DNA of 27,808 bases, taken from Minisyncoccota bacterium (lineage in GTDB: Bacteria; Patescibacteriota; Minisyncoccia; Moranbacterales; GCA-2747515). Within the stretch, counting starts at the first letter, position 1; each line of letters begins with the position of its first letter. Positions 1 through 6,557 of this stretch are shown in pieces. A program made the position numbers and the translations under genes. The stretch is taken from NCBI GenBank assembly GCA_938034715.1, contig CALHMM010000017.1, positions 1-27,808 of the forward strand, read 5' to 3'. The notes beneath the pieces are model-generated. The model had not been told where the DNA came from and did no database searches. It saw only the letters and a program-made list of their open reading frames with translations.

Positions 1-774
1 GTGCGTGATCTCAATACGCTCGGAACAATTGATCATATCGTAGACATCTTGTCTGCCTTTACGGGGGGAAATCAATCGCTAAGTATGATCGTCTCAGAGC
101 ATGAGAGATTCTACTTGCCATCGTTTGAGATCCTTGTCAAAGCACTTCAAGAAAAGGGGGTAAATCTCACTTTAATGAGAGAAGGAGAGATCCGCTCTCT
201 GTCAGCGCAACAAATTACGCAGCGCAGTGGTGGAAATATCCTCATGATCCCAGAAAGTCTAGAAAGTGTCACTTTAAGAGAGAATCTCTTAGGGCTTTAT
301 AGTAAGGGTGATATAAAATTCCTATTACCGCCAAAGGCATACCTAGGATCAAAGCTGCTACTGCCACATTTGCGCAACTGCACTCAGATGGAAAGGTACA
401 TACCACAGACATATCATGTCTCTAGATACCATGATCTACCGGATGTAACAGTCGGCAAATGGGTCTTGAAGTTAGGTCAGTCATCAGGGATGAAATCTGT
501 ATACTTCAGTGATCAGGAGGTGTTCACAGAGGTACTCACGCAACAGTCCAATGCAAAAAGGGCATCATACATTCTACAACAATACGTGGAGCAACGACCA
601 TATCCATTGAATGTTTATGATGTAAATGGGGAAATCCAGCAAAGAGCAGAATACTTCCGCTTCATTGCCCAATTCACAAAGGATGGCGTAGTCGGTCTCG
701 ACATCACAGGTCGTCCAGACCGAGCCGTTCACGGTGCAAAAGACTGCACGATGATACCAACAATCGTTACATAG
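1..774 (+). CDS. ATP-grasp-like protein, 3' part (5' end outside window)
   Basis: 257 codons are open from the first base to a TAG stop. The first codon is GTG, but the window edge cuts here, so the true start may lie upstream. The last ~150 residues look like an ATP-grasp-type ligase: a hinge-like stretch (SKLLLPHL near residue 117, then YIPQT near 133), a glycine/lysine strand (GKWVLKLGQSSGMKSV, about 152-167), the strand YILQQYVEQ (about 191-199), and a C-terminal stretch with LDITGRPDR and a His-Gly-Ala-Lys-Asp near the end. This order resembles circularly permuted ATP-grasp proteins, which make amide or peptide bonds with ATP. No substrate can be named. An intrinsic terminator follows 22 bases after the stop. 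The family call is by eye and only moderately secure; that the frame is coding is much more secure. Confidence 0.55.
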   Translation: MRDLNTLGTIDHIVDILSAFTGGNQSLSMIVSEHERFYLPSFEILVKALQEKGVNLTLMREGEIRSLSAQQITQRSGGNILMIPESLESVTLRENLLGLYSKGDIKFLLPPKAYLGSKLLLPHLRNCTQMERYIPQTYHVSRYHDLPDVTVGKWVLKLGQSSGMKSVYFSDQEVFTEVLTQQSNAKRASYILQQYVEQRPYPLNVYDVNGEIQQRAEYFRFIAQFTKDGVVGLDITGRPDRAVHGAKDCTMIPTIVT

Positions 775-795
775 GTTGCACAACCAGGGAGAAAC

Positions 796-821
796 TCCCT
801 CAAGTCATCTGGCTTGAGGGA
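796..821 (+). terminator. Intrinsic-terminator-like hairpin after the ATP-grasp-like gene
   Basis: A perfect 9-bp stem, TCCCTCAAG (796-804) with CTTGAGGGA (813-821), closes an 8-base loop and is followed by TTTCTT. It starts 22 bases after the stop of the first gene. The T tract is short and interrupted, so efficiency is uncertain. The gene on the other strand also converges on this site. Confidence 0.65.
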
Positions 822-912
822 TTTCTTATATACAAAAAAGTATCTGGTACAGCAGAAAATCAAAAAAAGATAAAGAGGAAAACTTGCAGCGACAACAGCT
901 ACAATAATCTAG

Positions 913-946
913 TATAAAAAGAACCTGGTCACAAAATGTGTCCAGG
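913..946 (-). terminator. Intrinsic terminator for the minus-strand orphan gene
   Basis: Read on the minus strand, CCTGG-A-CACA-TTT-TGTG-A-CCAGG forms a two-segment stem (942-946 with 924-928, and 937-940 with 930-933) around a 3-base loop and one A-A mismatch. The run TTCTTTTT follows. It lies about 35 bases after the minus-strand stop at 981. Stem, loop and T run are all where a rho-independent terminator should have them. Confidence 0.8.
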
Positions 947-980
947 CCTAGCCACGTTGGGCGTCACGTACGCACCAGAT

Positions 981-1400
981 TTAACATTCACTGACCTGAT
1001 CAAGAACCTTAATCAACCAGTCCCTCGACAGAATATTCCCCACAGTGGCCAAAACAGGAGAATTATTCTTTCTGGCTTCTTGCGCAATTTCCGTGAGTCC
1101 AAATTCACGTCCCTCATAAATGATTACATCTTGATCGCCAATCCCAGTTTGTATAAACACAGCCGTTATTTCTGTAGGCACTCCTATGAGCCGCATCACA
1201 TCTGGAATGTTTGAAAAATAAATAACCTGTCCGGAGTGTGGAAGTGTCAGAATGTTGGAATTGTCTCGGGGACTATCCACTAACTGAAATAGAGGACGGT
1301 TGTCGTCTCCAGTCTGAGAAGATACGATGAGCCGTGCTCTATCGCCTGGTTGCATACTTGAAAAGGAATTTAATGCTCTGTGCACTGATAGAATCTCCAC
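981..1400 (-). CDS. Hypothetical protein, 139 aa, the only minus-strand gene
   Basis: The frame runs from GTG at 1400 to TAA at 981. An in-frame TAA two codons upstream fixes GTG as the earliest start; an internal ATG at residue 16 (MQPGDR) is an alternative. I do not recognise the family. The protein looks soluble and alpha/beta, with no signal peptide or membrane segment. It contains a PGDRARLIVSS strand, a central HSGQVIYF strand and a DQDVIIYEGREFG stretch, and ends in Cys. It is supported as a gene by a clean terminator 35 bases downstream, by a structured leader upstream, and by better protein-like composition than the overlapping + frame (936-1214), which starts inside the terminator stem. 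It is divergent from the DUF1801 gene. Confidence 0.6.
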   Translation of the reverse strand: MEILSVHRALNSFSSMQPGDRARLIVSSQTGDDNRPLFQLVDSPRDNSNILTLPHSGQVIYFSNIPDVMRLIGVPTEITAVFIQTGIGDQDVIIYEGREFGLTEIAQEARKNNSPVLATVGNILSRDWLIKVLDQVSEC

Positions 1401-1412
1401 TTTTTAAAGAAA

Positions 1413-1438
1413 AGTCTTATTAGTTACTACTAATGACT
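1413..1438 (-). promoter_or_regulatory. Attenuator-like hairpin in the leader of the minus-strand gene
   Basis: On the minus strand, AGTC-ATTAGT (1438-1429) pairs with ACTAAT-GACT-side arms (1424-1419 and 1416-1413), giving 10 bp with a 2-base bulge and the loop AGTA. TTTTCTTT follows, and the GTG start comes 12 bases after the hairpin. The shape is that of an intrinsic terminator placed just before a start codon, so it may act as an attenuator. No ligand-binding region is recognisable. Confidence 0.4.
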
Positions 1439-1514
1439 CATAGAGAGTTTATATGCATACAACTATGATGTCAATTTCAAGGACTACGCCAAGAGGTAAT
1501 AACATTAGATAGAG

Positions 1515-1523
1515 TGCTATAAT
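1515..1523 (+). promoter_or_regulatory. Extended -10 promoter of the DUF1801-alkD operon
   Basis: TGC-TATAAT (1515-1523) is a perfect extended -10 element, 23 bases before the ATG at 1547. No good -35 is seen at 17 bases, which is normal for extended -10 promoters. The -10 sits in the palindrome CTATAATTATAG (1517-1528), so a consensus TATAAT is present on the other strand too, pointing at the minus-strand gene. Confidence 0.65.
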
Positions 1524-1546
1524 TATAGACATCAAACAAACACACT

Positions 1547-1969
1547 ATGAAGATACAAGCAAAGACTATGAAAGAGTTCTGGGATGCATGTGGTGATCGT
1601 AAAGATGAAATGAAAGCAGTGCACAAGATGATCACAGAAGCAACAGGGCTTAAAGGAAAGCTCTTTAGTGGAATGGGCTCAATGTCTGTAATCGCATATA
1701 AGATAGGGGACTATCGAGCAAGTAGTGGCAAAGTAGAAAAATGGCCACTAATCTCACTAGCACCACAAAAAAACTACATCTCCATCTATATGTGTGCAGT
1801 CGTAGACGGTGCATATCTCATGGAAAAATTTGAAGGGAAACTCGGCAAGGTAAACGCCAGTAAGAGCTGTCTGCGCTTCAAAAAGATCCAAGACCTAAAC
1901 ATCCCAAACGTCAAAAAACTCCTAAAGAAAACAGCAGCACAAAAAAATCCCTTTGGCTTCAATGATTAA
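1547..1969 (+). CDS. DUF1801 (YdhG-like) domain protein
   Basis: 140 residues, ATG start and TAA stop. The pattern is that of the small DUF1801/YdhG fold: an N-terminal helix (MKEFWDACGDRKDEM), a G-x-GS strand near residue 43 (SGMGSMSVIAYK), a hydrophobic LISLAPQKNYISIYM segment (about 64-78) and the C-terminal GKVNASKSCLRFKK-x-DLN motif before the last helix. Full length for this family, whose biochemical role is poorly defined; some members have been linked to iron or small-ligand binding. Nine bases separate it from the DNA alkylation repair gene, so the two are very likely co-transcribed. Confidence 0.85.
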   Translation: MKIQAKTMKEFWDACGDRKDEMKAVHKMITEATGLKGKLFSGMGSMSVIAYKIGDYRASSGKVEKWPLISLAPQKNYISIYMCAVVDGAYLMEKFEGKLGKVNASKSCLRFKKIQDLNIPNVKKLLKKTAAQKNPFGFND

Positions 1970-1978
1970 ATCATAAAA

Positions 1979-2707
1979 ATGAAAGCGAAAAATGCGCAAC
2001 GAGAACTACTCTCACGCTCTGATGACAAAACCAGAGAGAAAAGCGAATCATTTTTCAAAATGGGAAAAGGGCAGTACAGTCAGCATGATGAATTCATCGG
2101 TATCCGCATGGCAGATGTTAGAGGTGTTGCCAAAGATTATCAAAACCTCTCCTTTGCAGAGGTGAAAATACTTCTCCAATCAAAGATTCACGAAGACAGA
2201 ATTTGTGGCTTGCTCATCCTTGTTCTGAAGATGAAATCAACAGTCAAAAAACAAGACACTTCAAAGGCGCGAGAGATCGCACAATTTTATCTCAAGCACA
2301 AAGAACATGTAAACAACTGGGATTTAGTTGATGTATCAGCACATTATATCCTCGGTCAATATATCCTACTCTACCCAAAAGAGTCGGAAATCCTCTATGA
2401 GCTAGCCCAATCAAAAAGTCTCTGGGATCGAAGAATCGCAATAGTATCGCAGTGGCTCATGATACGAGAAGGGGAATATAGTCATGTTCTTCCTTTAGCT
2501 AAAATCCTTCTCTCAGACAAGCAAGACCTCATGCACAAAGCAGTTGGTTGGATGCTGCGCGAGTACTGGAAAAAGTGCCCGCCAGTCGTAGAAAATTTTC
2601 TAGAGGACAATTATCAAGAGATTCCACGGACTACTCTGCGATATGCAATAGAAAAAATCGAGAACAATCAGAGAAAGAGGATACTATCTGGAGACTTCTC
2701 GAAGTAA
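1979..2707 (+). CDS. DNA alkylation repair protein, AlkD-like HEAT-repeat family
   Basis: 242 residues made almost wholly of paired helices, as expected of the AlkC/AlkD DNA glycosylase superfamily, which removes alkylated purines without base flipping. The signature is present: an N-terminal FFKMGKGQYSQHDEFIGIR segment (about 26-44), VNNWDLVDVSAHYILG (about 111-126) with the Trp and Asp expected at the lesion-facing groove, SLWDRRIAIVSQWLM (about 146-160), and the C-terminal MHKAVGWMLREYWKK followed by IPRTTLRYAIEK. Length matches the family (about 220-240). It is the second gene of the operon started at 1518. The cytoplasmic repair role is inferred from the family. Confidence 0.88.
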   Translation: MKAKNAQRELLSRSDDKTREKSESFFKMGKGQYSQHDEFIGIRMADVRGVAKDYQNLSFAEVKILLQSKIHEDRICGLLILVLKMKSTVKKQDTSKAREIAQFYLKHKEHVNNWDLVDVSAHYILGQYILLYPKESEILYELAQSKSLWDRRIAIVSQWLMIREGEYSHVLPLAKILLSDKQDLMHKAVGWMLREYWKKCPPVVENFLEDNYQEIPRTTLRYAIEKIENNQRKRILSGDFSK

Positions 2708-2752
2708 TTATGCACGAATATTAATACAAACAAGATAATAAGAAAAAGTACG

Positions 2753-2778
2753 AAAAGTCTAGTGTTTAAGCGACTTTT
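2753..2778 (+). terminator. Weak terminator-like hairpin after alkD-like gene
   Basis: AAAAGTC (2753-2759) pairs with GACTTTT (2772-2778) around a 12-base loop. The downstream arm itself supplies a T4 run. The stem is AT-rich and the loop large, so this is only a candidate. Confidence 0.35.
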
Positions 2779-2862
2779 ATACATTTTACTTGACTATATT
2801 TTGATTTTGTGTCAGTATTATGTATCACAGAGAATAAGTATACTAATCGCTAGAAACGACCA

Positions 2863-3270
2863 ATGCCGTACAAAAATACTCTCATCACTATCGCAAAAGA
2901 TTCTCCTGTAGACGTCAGCGAAACTCCGACGTCAACAAGAGAAAACACACCTATGCACATCATTGTGCACGAGCTGCTTTTGGGTAATCCATATGGACAT
3001 AATCATGAACAGCTTGTTTTTGAGTCACATATTATTCACAAAAAGCTTGGTGAACTTACCAGAGAAGAGAAGGAGGTTCTATGGGCAAAACTTACAAAGA
3101 GAACGCATCCCTGCCTCAGAACGTCTCCTCTTACGAAGAAGTACGGCTACGGTGCACATTACGACGCCGTAGGAAATATCGCCCTATATCCGGTAGAATC
3201 CATGGTTTACAAAAAATTTGTTAAAGACCGCGAGATTGAAAAAATACCAGCAATGAATAACAAAAAATAA
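2863..3270 (+). CDS. DUF6157 family protein
   Basis: 135 residues, ATG to TAA. The whole chain follows the DUF6157 pattern: the N-terminal YKNTLITIAKDSPV (3-16), then HIIVHELLLGNPYG (about 32-45) and QLVFESHIIHK (about 50-60), a central LTREEKEVLWAK, and the conserved end with CLRTSPLTKKYGYGAHYD (about 84-101) followed by ALYPVES-x2-Y. The family is small, soluble and of unknown function. No signal peptide or membrane segment is seen. A candidate TATACT lies 19 bases before the start, but I could not pair it with a -35. A terminator follows, so it appears to be a single-gene transcript. Confidence 0.85.
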   Translation: MPYKNTLITIAKDSPVDVSETPTSTRENTPMHIIVHELLLGNPYGHNHEQLVFESHIIHKKLGELTREEKEVLWAKLTKRTHPCLRTSPLTKKYGYGAHYDAVGNIALYPVESMVYKKFVKDREIEKIPAMNNKK

Positions 3271-3280
3271 GACGACAAAA

Positions 3281-3306
3281 GGAGGCTCAATAGCGAGCTT
3301 CTTTTT
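3281..3306 (+). terminator. Intrinsic terminator after the DUF6157 gene
   Basis: GAGGCTC (3282-3288) pairs with GAGCTTC (3295-3301), including one G-U pair, around the loop AATAGC. G3281 can pair with T3302. The run TTTTT (3302-3306) follows directly. The next promoter begins 17 bases later. Confidence 0.75.
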
Positions 3307-3322
3307 AGTTTCGTAAGTACCC

Positions 3323-3331
3323 TGCTATAAT
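3323..3331 (+). promoter_or_regulatory. Extended -10 promoter of the TspO-like gene
   Basis: TGC-TATAAT (3323-3331), identical to the element at 1515-1523, ends 20 bases before the ATG at 3352. It lies just after a terminator, so the TspO-like gene has its own transcript with a very short leader. Confidence 0.7.
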
Positions 3332-3351
3332 ACAAAAATAAAAAGCAAATC

Positions 3352-3753
3352 ATGAATGAATCACTTCAATACGAACAGCTTATCCAACCTTCCTGGGCCC
3401 CGCCGGCATATCTATTTGGCCCTGTGTGGAGTCTGCTCTACACAATCATTTTTATTACATTTGCCTTTGTTTTTTACAAAGTTTTCAAAGGGGAATTACC
3501 TAGGAAAGTTGCTATACCTTTCATACTAAACCTTGTGTTCAATGCGGCTTTCACTCCAATACAGTTTGGTTTACAAAACAACTTCCTAGCAAGTATAGAT
3601 ATAGCTCTGGTACTCATGACCCTTATTTGGTTAATGAGGGAGATTTATAAGCACCAAACCTACAGGTGGATTGCCTTTGTAAATATCCCATATCTTCTGT
3701 GGGTAAGTTTTGCAACGGTGCTACAATTCACTATTACATTTCTCAATGCATAG
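3352..3753 (+). CDS. TspO/MBR-family membrane protein lacking the first helix
   Basis: 133 residues. It has the TspO hallmarks: QPSWAPPAYLFGPVWSLLY (about 12-30), matching the conserved Trp-x-Pro-Pro and Phe-Gly-Pro-Val-Trp stretch; a central NAAFTPIQFGL segment; and a C-terminal PYLLWVSFATVLQF-x6-LN signature. TspO proteins bind tetrapyrroles and cholesterol-like ligands in the membrane and usually have five helices in about 155-165 residues. Here the chain begins directly at the loop after helix 1, and four helices remain. The promoter at 3323-3331 lies just upstream, so no missing N-terminus can be recovered. Either it is a natural short form or a shortened gene. Confidence 0.85.
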   Translation: MNESLQYEQLIQPSWAPPAYLFGPVWSLLYTIIFITFAFVFYKVFKGELPRKVAIPFILNLVFNAAFTPIQFGLQNNFLASIDIALVLMTLIWLMREIYKHQTYRWIAFVNIPYLLWVSFATVLQFTITFLNA

Positions 3754-3779
3754 CGTACGGAGAATCTGGCAAAAGTCAG

Positions 3780-3838
3780 TATCTCACACAAGGCTCGTTA
3801 TAAGATCGATACTACCGTCGATCATACTTCGTGAGATA
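3780..3838 (+). repeat. Nested inverted repeat (possible structured RNA or operator)
   Basis: Outer arms TATCTCAC (3780-3787) and GTGAGATA (3831-3838) are perfect complements. Between them GATCGA (3804-3809) and TCGATC (3818-3823) form an inner 6-bp stem with an 8-base loop. There is no T run, so it is not an ordinary terminator. Confidence 0.5.
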
Positions 3839-3938
3839 GATATTTCGAACAAGCAAAAAACGGACTATATGTCGTGTGGCTATAAGCCAACTCCTAGTAA
3901 TCACAAAAAATTGACAAAAGACCAAAGTACGTACTGCT

Positions 3939-3967
3939 TTGACCCTACAATTCAAAAAGGATATAAT
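3939..3967 (+). promoter_or_regulatory. Promoter of the mreB-mreC-mreD-mrdA-murJ operon
   Basis: TTGACC (3939-3944), a 17-base spacer and a perfect TATAAT (3962-3967) make the best -35/-10 pair in the window. Transcription would start near 3974, giving a leader of about 100 bases before the mreB ATG. Confidence 0.8.
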
Positions 3968-4030
3968 ACGAACAGTGCACGCTATGCTATTGGTGAGAGT
4001 TTGTATTCAAAAACAAAAAAACAACCGTAG

Positions 4031-4052
4031 AATCAGTATTAGCTGATTTTTT
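4031..4052 (+). promoter_or_regulatory. Attenuator-like hairpin in the mreB leader
   Basis: AATCAG (4031-4036) pairs with CTGATT (4043-4048) around TATTAG, and six T residues run from 4047 to 4052. It lies 22 bases before the mreB ATG and downstream of the mre promoter. The short AT-rich stem makes it a weak terminator at best; an attenuator or a ribosome-access switch are both possible. Confidence 0.4.
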
Positions 4053-4074
4053 GTGTAATATAAGGGAAATTATC

Positions 4075-5172
4075 ATGAAAAGAGTCGTAGATGGCCTGTC
4101 AAAAAATGTAAAAAATACAACAAGCAGGGTCTTTGGAAGTCTTTCCAAAGACATTGGAATAGATTTAGGCACTGCCAACACGCTTGTGTACGTCGCAAAC
4201 AAGGGTATTCTGATTAATGAACCATCCGTTGTTGCCATCAACAAGCGAACAGGGCAAATTCTTGCGATAGGCACAGAAGCCAAGCTCATGGTAGGAAAGA
4301 CACCAGGTCACATCGTCGCTTCTAGACCTCTGGTTGATGGCGTCGTAAGTGACTTCGAAGTCACAGAAAAGATGCTCAAGCACTTCATAGACAAAGTCCA
4401 TGCGCAGTCATTCTCAATACTCTCTCGACCCAGAGTGCTAATCGGTATCCCATCAGGTGTAACAGAAGTGGAAAAACGAGCAGTGATCGATGCAGCAATC
4501 AACGCTGGCGCCAGGGAAGCGTACTTAATCGATGAACCAATGGCCGCATCAATTGGAGCAAGGCTGCCAGTTACAGAACCAGGAGGAAATATGGTAATTG
4601 ATATCGGTGGAGGCACAAGTGAAATTGCAGTAATTTCCCTGGGAGGTGTTGTCACGTCACGATCACTTAGAACGGCAGGTGATGAAATGAACGAGGATAT
4701 CATTCGTTTCTGTAGGGATGAATTTAATATCCTTATCGGTGAAAGGACTGCTGAAGAAGTAAAGATTGAAATTGGAAGTGCATATCCGCTAAGCAAACCT
4801 CTCTCTAAGAAGATCCGCGGGAGGGATCTCATCACTGGCCTCCCCAAAGAAGTGAGCATAAATGATGAGCATGTACGTCAGGCTTTGTCACATTCTGTAA
4901 GGATTATTGTAAATGCAGTAAAGACAATCATTGAAGAAACGCCACCAGAGCTAATATCTGACATTATGCAACAAGGAATCATTCTTGCGGGAGGTGGAGG
5001 ACTAACCAGAGGCTTGGATAAGTTACTAGCAAATGAAACAGGTATACCAGTCAGAATGATGGAAGATTCGCTAACAGCTGTTGTGCGAGGAACAGGGATA
5101 GTTCTAGAAAACTTAGAAGACCTAAAGGAAGTCTTGATAGAAAAAGATTCTACAAGACCATTGAGAAGCTAG
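4075..5172 (+). CDS. mreB: Rod shape-determining protein MreB
   Basis: Bacterial actin homologue that polymerises under the membrane and positions the wall-elongation machinery. I chose ATG 4075 (365 aa) over a TTG at 4051: AAGGGA lies 8 bases upstream, and the TTG overlaps a T run. The actin-fold nucleotide site is complete: DIGIDLGTANTLVYV (phosphate 1, about residues 26-40), the connecting GIPSG-x-TEVEKRAV stretch (about 126-138), DEPMAASIGA and DIGGGTSEIAVI (phosphate 2, about 153-185), and AGGGGLTRGLD (adenosine, about 306-316). Length is slightly above the usual 330-350 because of a basic, Asn/Ser-rich N-terminal extension that may bind membrane. First gene of the elongasome operon. Confidence 0.97.
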   Translation: MKRVVDGLSKNVKNTTSRVFGSLSKDIGIDLGTANTLVYVANKGILINEPSVVAINKRTGQILAIGTEAKLMVGKTPGHIVASRPLVDGVVSDFEVTEKMLKHFIDKVHAQSFSILSRPRVLIGIPSGVTEVEKRAVIDAAINAGAREAYLIDEPMAASIGARLPVTEPGGNMVIDIGGGTSEIAVISLGGVVTSRSLRTAGDEMNEDIIRFCRDEFNILIGERTAEEVKIEIGSAYPLSKPLSKKIRGRDLITGLPKEVSINDEHVRQALSHSVRIIVNAVKTIIEETPPELISDIMQQGIILAGGGGLTRGLDKLLANETGIPVRMMEDSLTAVVRGTGIVLENLEDLKEVLIEKDSTRPLRS

Positions 5173-5195
5173 TAAATATTTTGACTTTATCAACC

Positions 5196-6014
5196 ATGCA
5201 GTCACTTCATTCGAAAAAATCAAACAAATGGATCATGGTTTTATTTGTCATTCTAGTTGCCCTAATACTAAATCCATTCAAGGTAGGTGATGGTTTACGA
5301 AATATCATTGGAAACTTCTTCAATCCAGTCACGTCATATGGTGCAAGCTTAGGGAGTTCGATTAGCACAACTTTTCAAAATATCGGACGGTTAACAAGCG
5401 TGGAAGCACAAAGGCGAGCCTTACAAAGCGAGGTTGCATCACTCAAAACAAGTATTGCCACAACGGACAAAATGGCCGAAGAAAATCAGAGATTGCGCAA
5501 AGCTCTCAATTTGATCCCAAAACACAAATACAGTCTCGTAGGCGCTGATATAATCGGATATGATCTGCAAAGCGTTGGCGAATGGGTTTTGATAAACAGA
5601 GGACGAAAAGATGGTATAGAAGTAGGCATGAATACAATCCTAGATAAGGACATCCTCGTCGGCCACGTAAGTGAGGTATTCGACAAGTCTGCCAGAGTAC
5701 AGCTCATAACAAGCAAAAAAAGTATACTAGGAGCATTAGAGCCAAGCTCAATGACGAAATTCATAGTCACAGGAGATCATGGTCTAGGCATGATTGCTAC
5801 TGAGATCCCTAGAGATCTTGATCTTGAGATTGGCACAACATTACTAAGTATCAAAAGTGAACGATCTCCAAACATACAAGATCTTGGTATAGGTACCATC
5901 AAAGAGGTAACTCCTACACAAGATAATTTGACGCAGCAAGCGGCTCTTGAACCACTTTTCACACCAAGTAAGCTAAGGCAGGTATACGTGATCACTGCAA
6001 CACTGCTGCAATAA
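5196..6014 (+). CDS. mreC: Rod shape-determining protein MreC
   Basis: Membrane-anchored scaffold that links MreB to the periplasmic elongasome. I prefer ATG 5196 (272 aa) to TTG 5181; neither has a clear Shine-Dalgarno. Order of parts: a short basic N-terminus, one membrane helix (about 12-29, IMVLFVILVALIL), a linker, a coiled coil (about 65-105, rich in Gln, Arg and Leu heptads such as EVASLKTSIATTDKMAEENQ), then the MreC double beta-barrel with GADIIGYD, WVLINRGRKDGIEVGM (about 134-149), the DKSARVQLITSKKS strand, and a C-terminal GLGMIATEIPRDLDLEIG stretch. 23 bases downstream of mreB, in the expected order. Full length for the family. Confidence 0.93.
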   Translation: MQSLHSKKSNKWIMVLFVILVALILNPFKVGDGLRNIIGNFFNPVTSYGASLGSSISTTFQNIGRLTSVEAQRRALQSEVASLKTSIATTDKMAEENQRLRKALNLIPKHKYSLVGADIIGYDLQSVGEWVLINRGRKDGIEVGMNTILDKDILVGHVSEVFDKSARVQLITSKKSILGALEPSSMTKFIVTGDHGLGMIATEIPRDLDLEIGTTLLSIKSERSPNIQDLGIGTIKEVTPTQDNLTQQAALEPLFTPSKLRQVYVITATLLQ

Positions 6015-6041
6015 AAATAAATTAACTGACAATACCAAGCA

Positions 6042-6557
6042 ATGTTGGAGTTTACTTTCAGATTATTGATGCTAGCTCTGTTCGTGTTTATTAGTTTTGG
6101 TTTTGGGCCAGCTATTTTTTACTCAAGTAGTTTCCTCGGATTCATGCTCATCTGTATTCTCGTTCACACGCACATACACGACATCCCTCAGTATGGCTGG
6201 CTGGTAGTATATGGAATTGTTGCAGATGTTCTAGTAGGCGTATCTTACGGCTCGCACGCTCTACTATATATTCTATGCGCATTTTTGTATAATATAGTAA
6301 GCAAGAAAATTGCAACCCAACACACTGCGTCAAAAATATCGCAAATGCTACTGGCAATGCTCGTTACCATAGTCATGACAGTAATCTATGAGATTATGAT
6401 AAATGGTTCCTACTTTTTTTTCGCATCATGGAAAGGTATTTTAAGTATCATACTCGGGTATATACTTTTATTTCAACCTCTTACAGCTATCATGACATTC
6501 CTCGAAAAATCATTTCATGATTACCTATCAGCTAGAAACTTCAAAAAACACCGATAA
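6042..6557 (+). CDS. mreD: Rod shape-determining protein MreD
   Basis: 171 residues, almost entirely hydrophobic, with about five predicted membrane helices. Features fit MreD: short N-terminus entering the first helix at once, HIHDIPQYGWLVVYGIVADVL (about 44-64) with the Gly/Asp typical of the third segment, a YGSHALLY motif, and a C-terminal LFQPLTAIMTFLEK helix. Sequence conservation in MreD is low, so the call rests on size, topology and position between mreC and the PBP2 gene. Its stop TAA shares its last base with the ATG of the next gene, implying translational coupling. Confidence 0.85.
   Translation: MLEFTFRLLMLALFVFISFGFGPAIFYSSSFLGFMLICILVHTHIHDIPQYGWLVVYGIVADVLVGVSYGSHALLYILCAFLYNIVSKKIATQHTASKISQMLLAMLVTIVMTVIYEIMINGSYFFFASWKGILSIILGYILLFQPLTAIMTFLEKSFHDYLSARNFKKHR

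Larger units (their letters stand above)
3754..4074 (+). other. 321-base non-coding region between tspO-like gene and mreB
   Basis: No convincing gene is present; the 106-codon + frame here overlaps the TspO-like gene and spans the mre promoter. Seen instead are a nested inverted repeat at 3780-3838, a small hairpin TGGCT-ATA-AGCCA (3877-3889), the mre operon promoter (3939-3967), and a leader of about 100 bases with an attenuator-like hairpin (4031-4052). Confidence 0.7.

Noticed and set aside
936..1214. 92-codon + strand frame overlapping the minus-strand orphan gene
   Set aside because: It begins inside the terminator stem, has poor protein-like composition (many His/Arg/Asn runs) and no promoter; the minus frame is better supported.
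3710..4030. 106-codon + frame downstream of the TspO-like gene
   Set aside because: It overlaps that gene out of frame, is rich in Ser/Thr/Lys/Arg without pattern, and would run through the mre promoter.
4308..4859. 183-codon minus-strand frame inside mreB
   Set aside because: Antisense shadow of a highly conserved gene; its Ser/Ile/Pro-rich sequence mirrors mreB codon use.
4075..5172. UGA recoding (Gracilibacteria/Absconditabacteria style)
   Set aside because: mreB and all other conserved genes read through with no internal UGA, so UGA is not a sense codon in regular use here.
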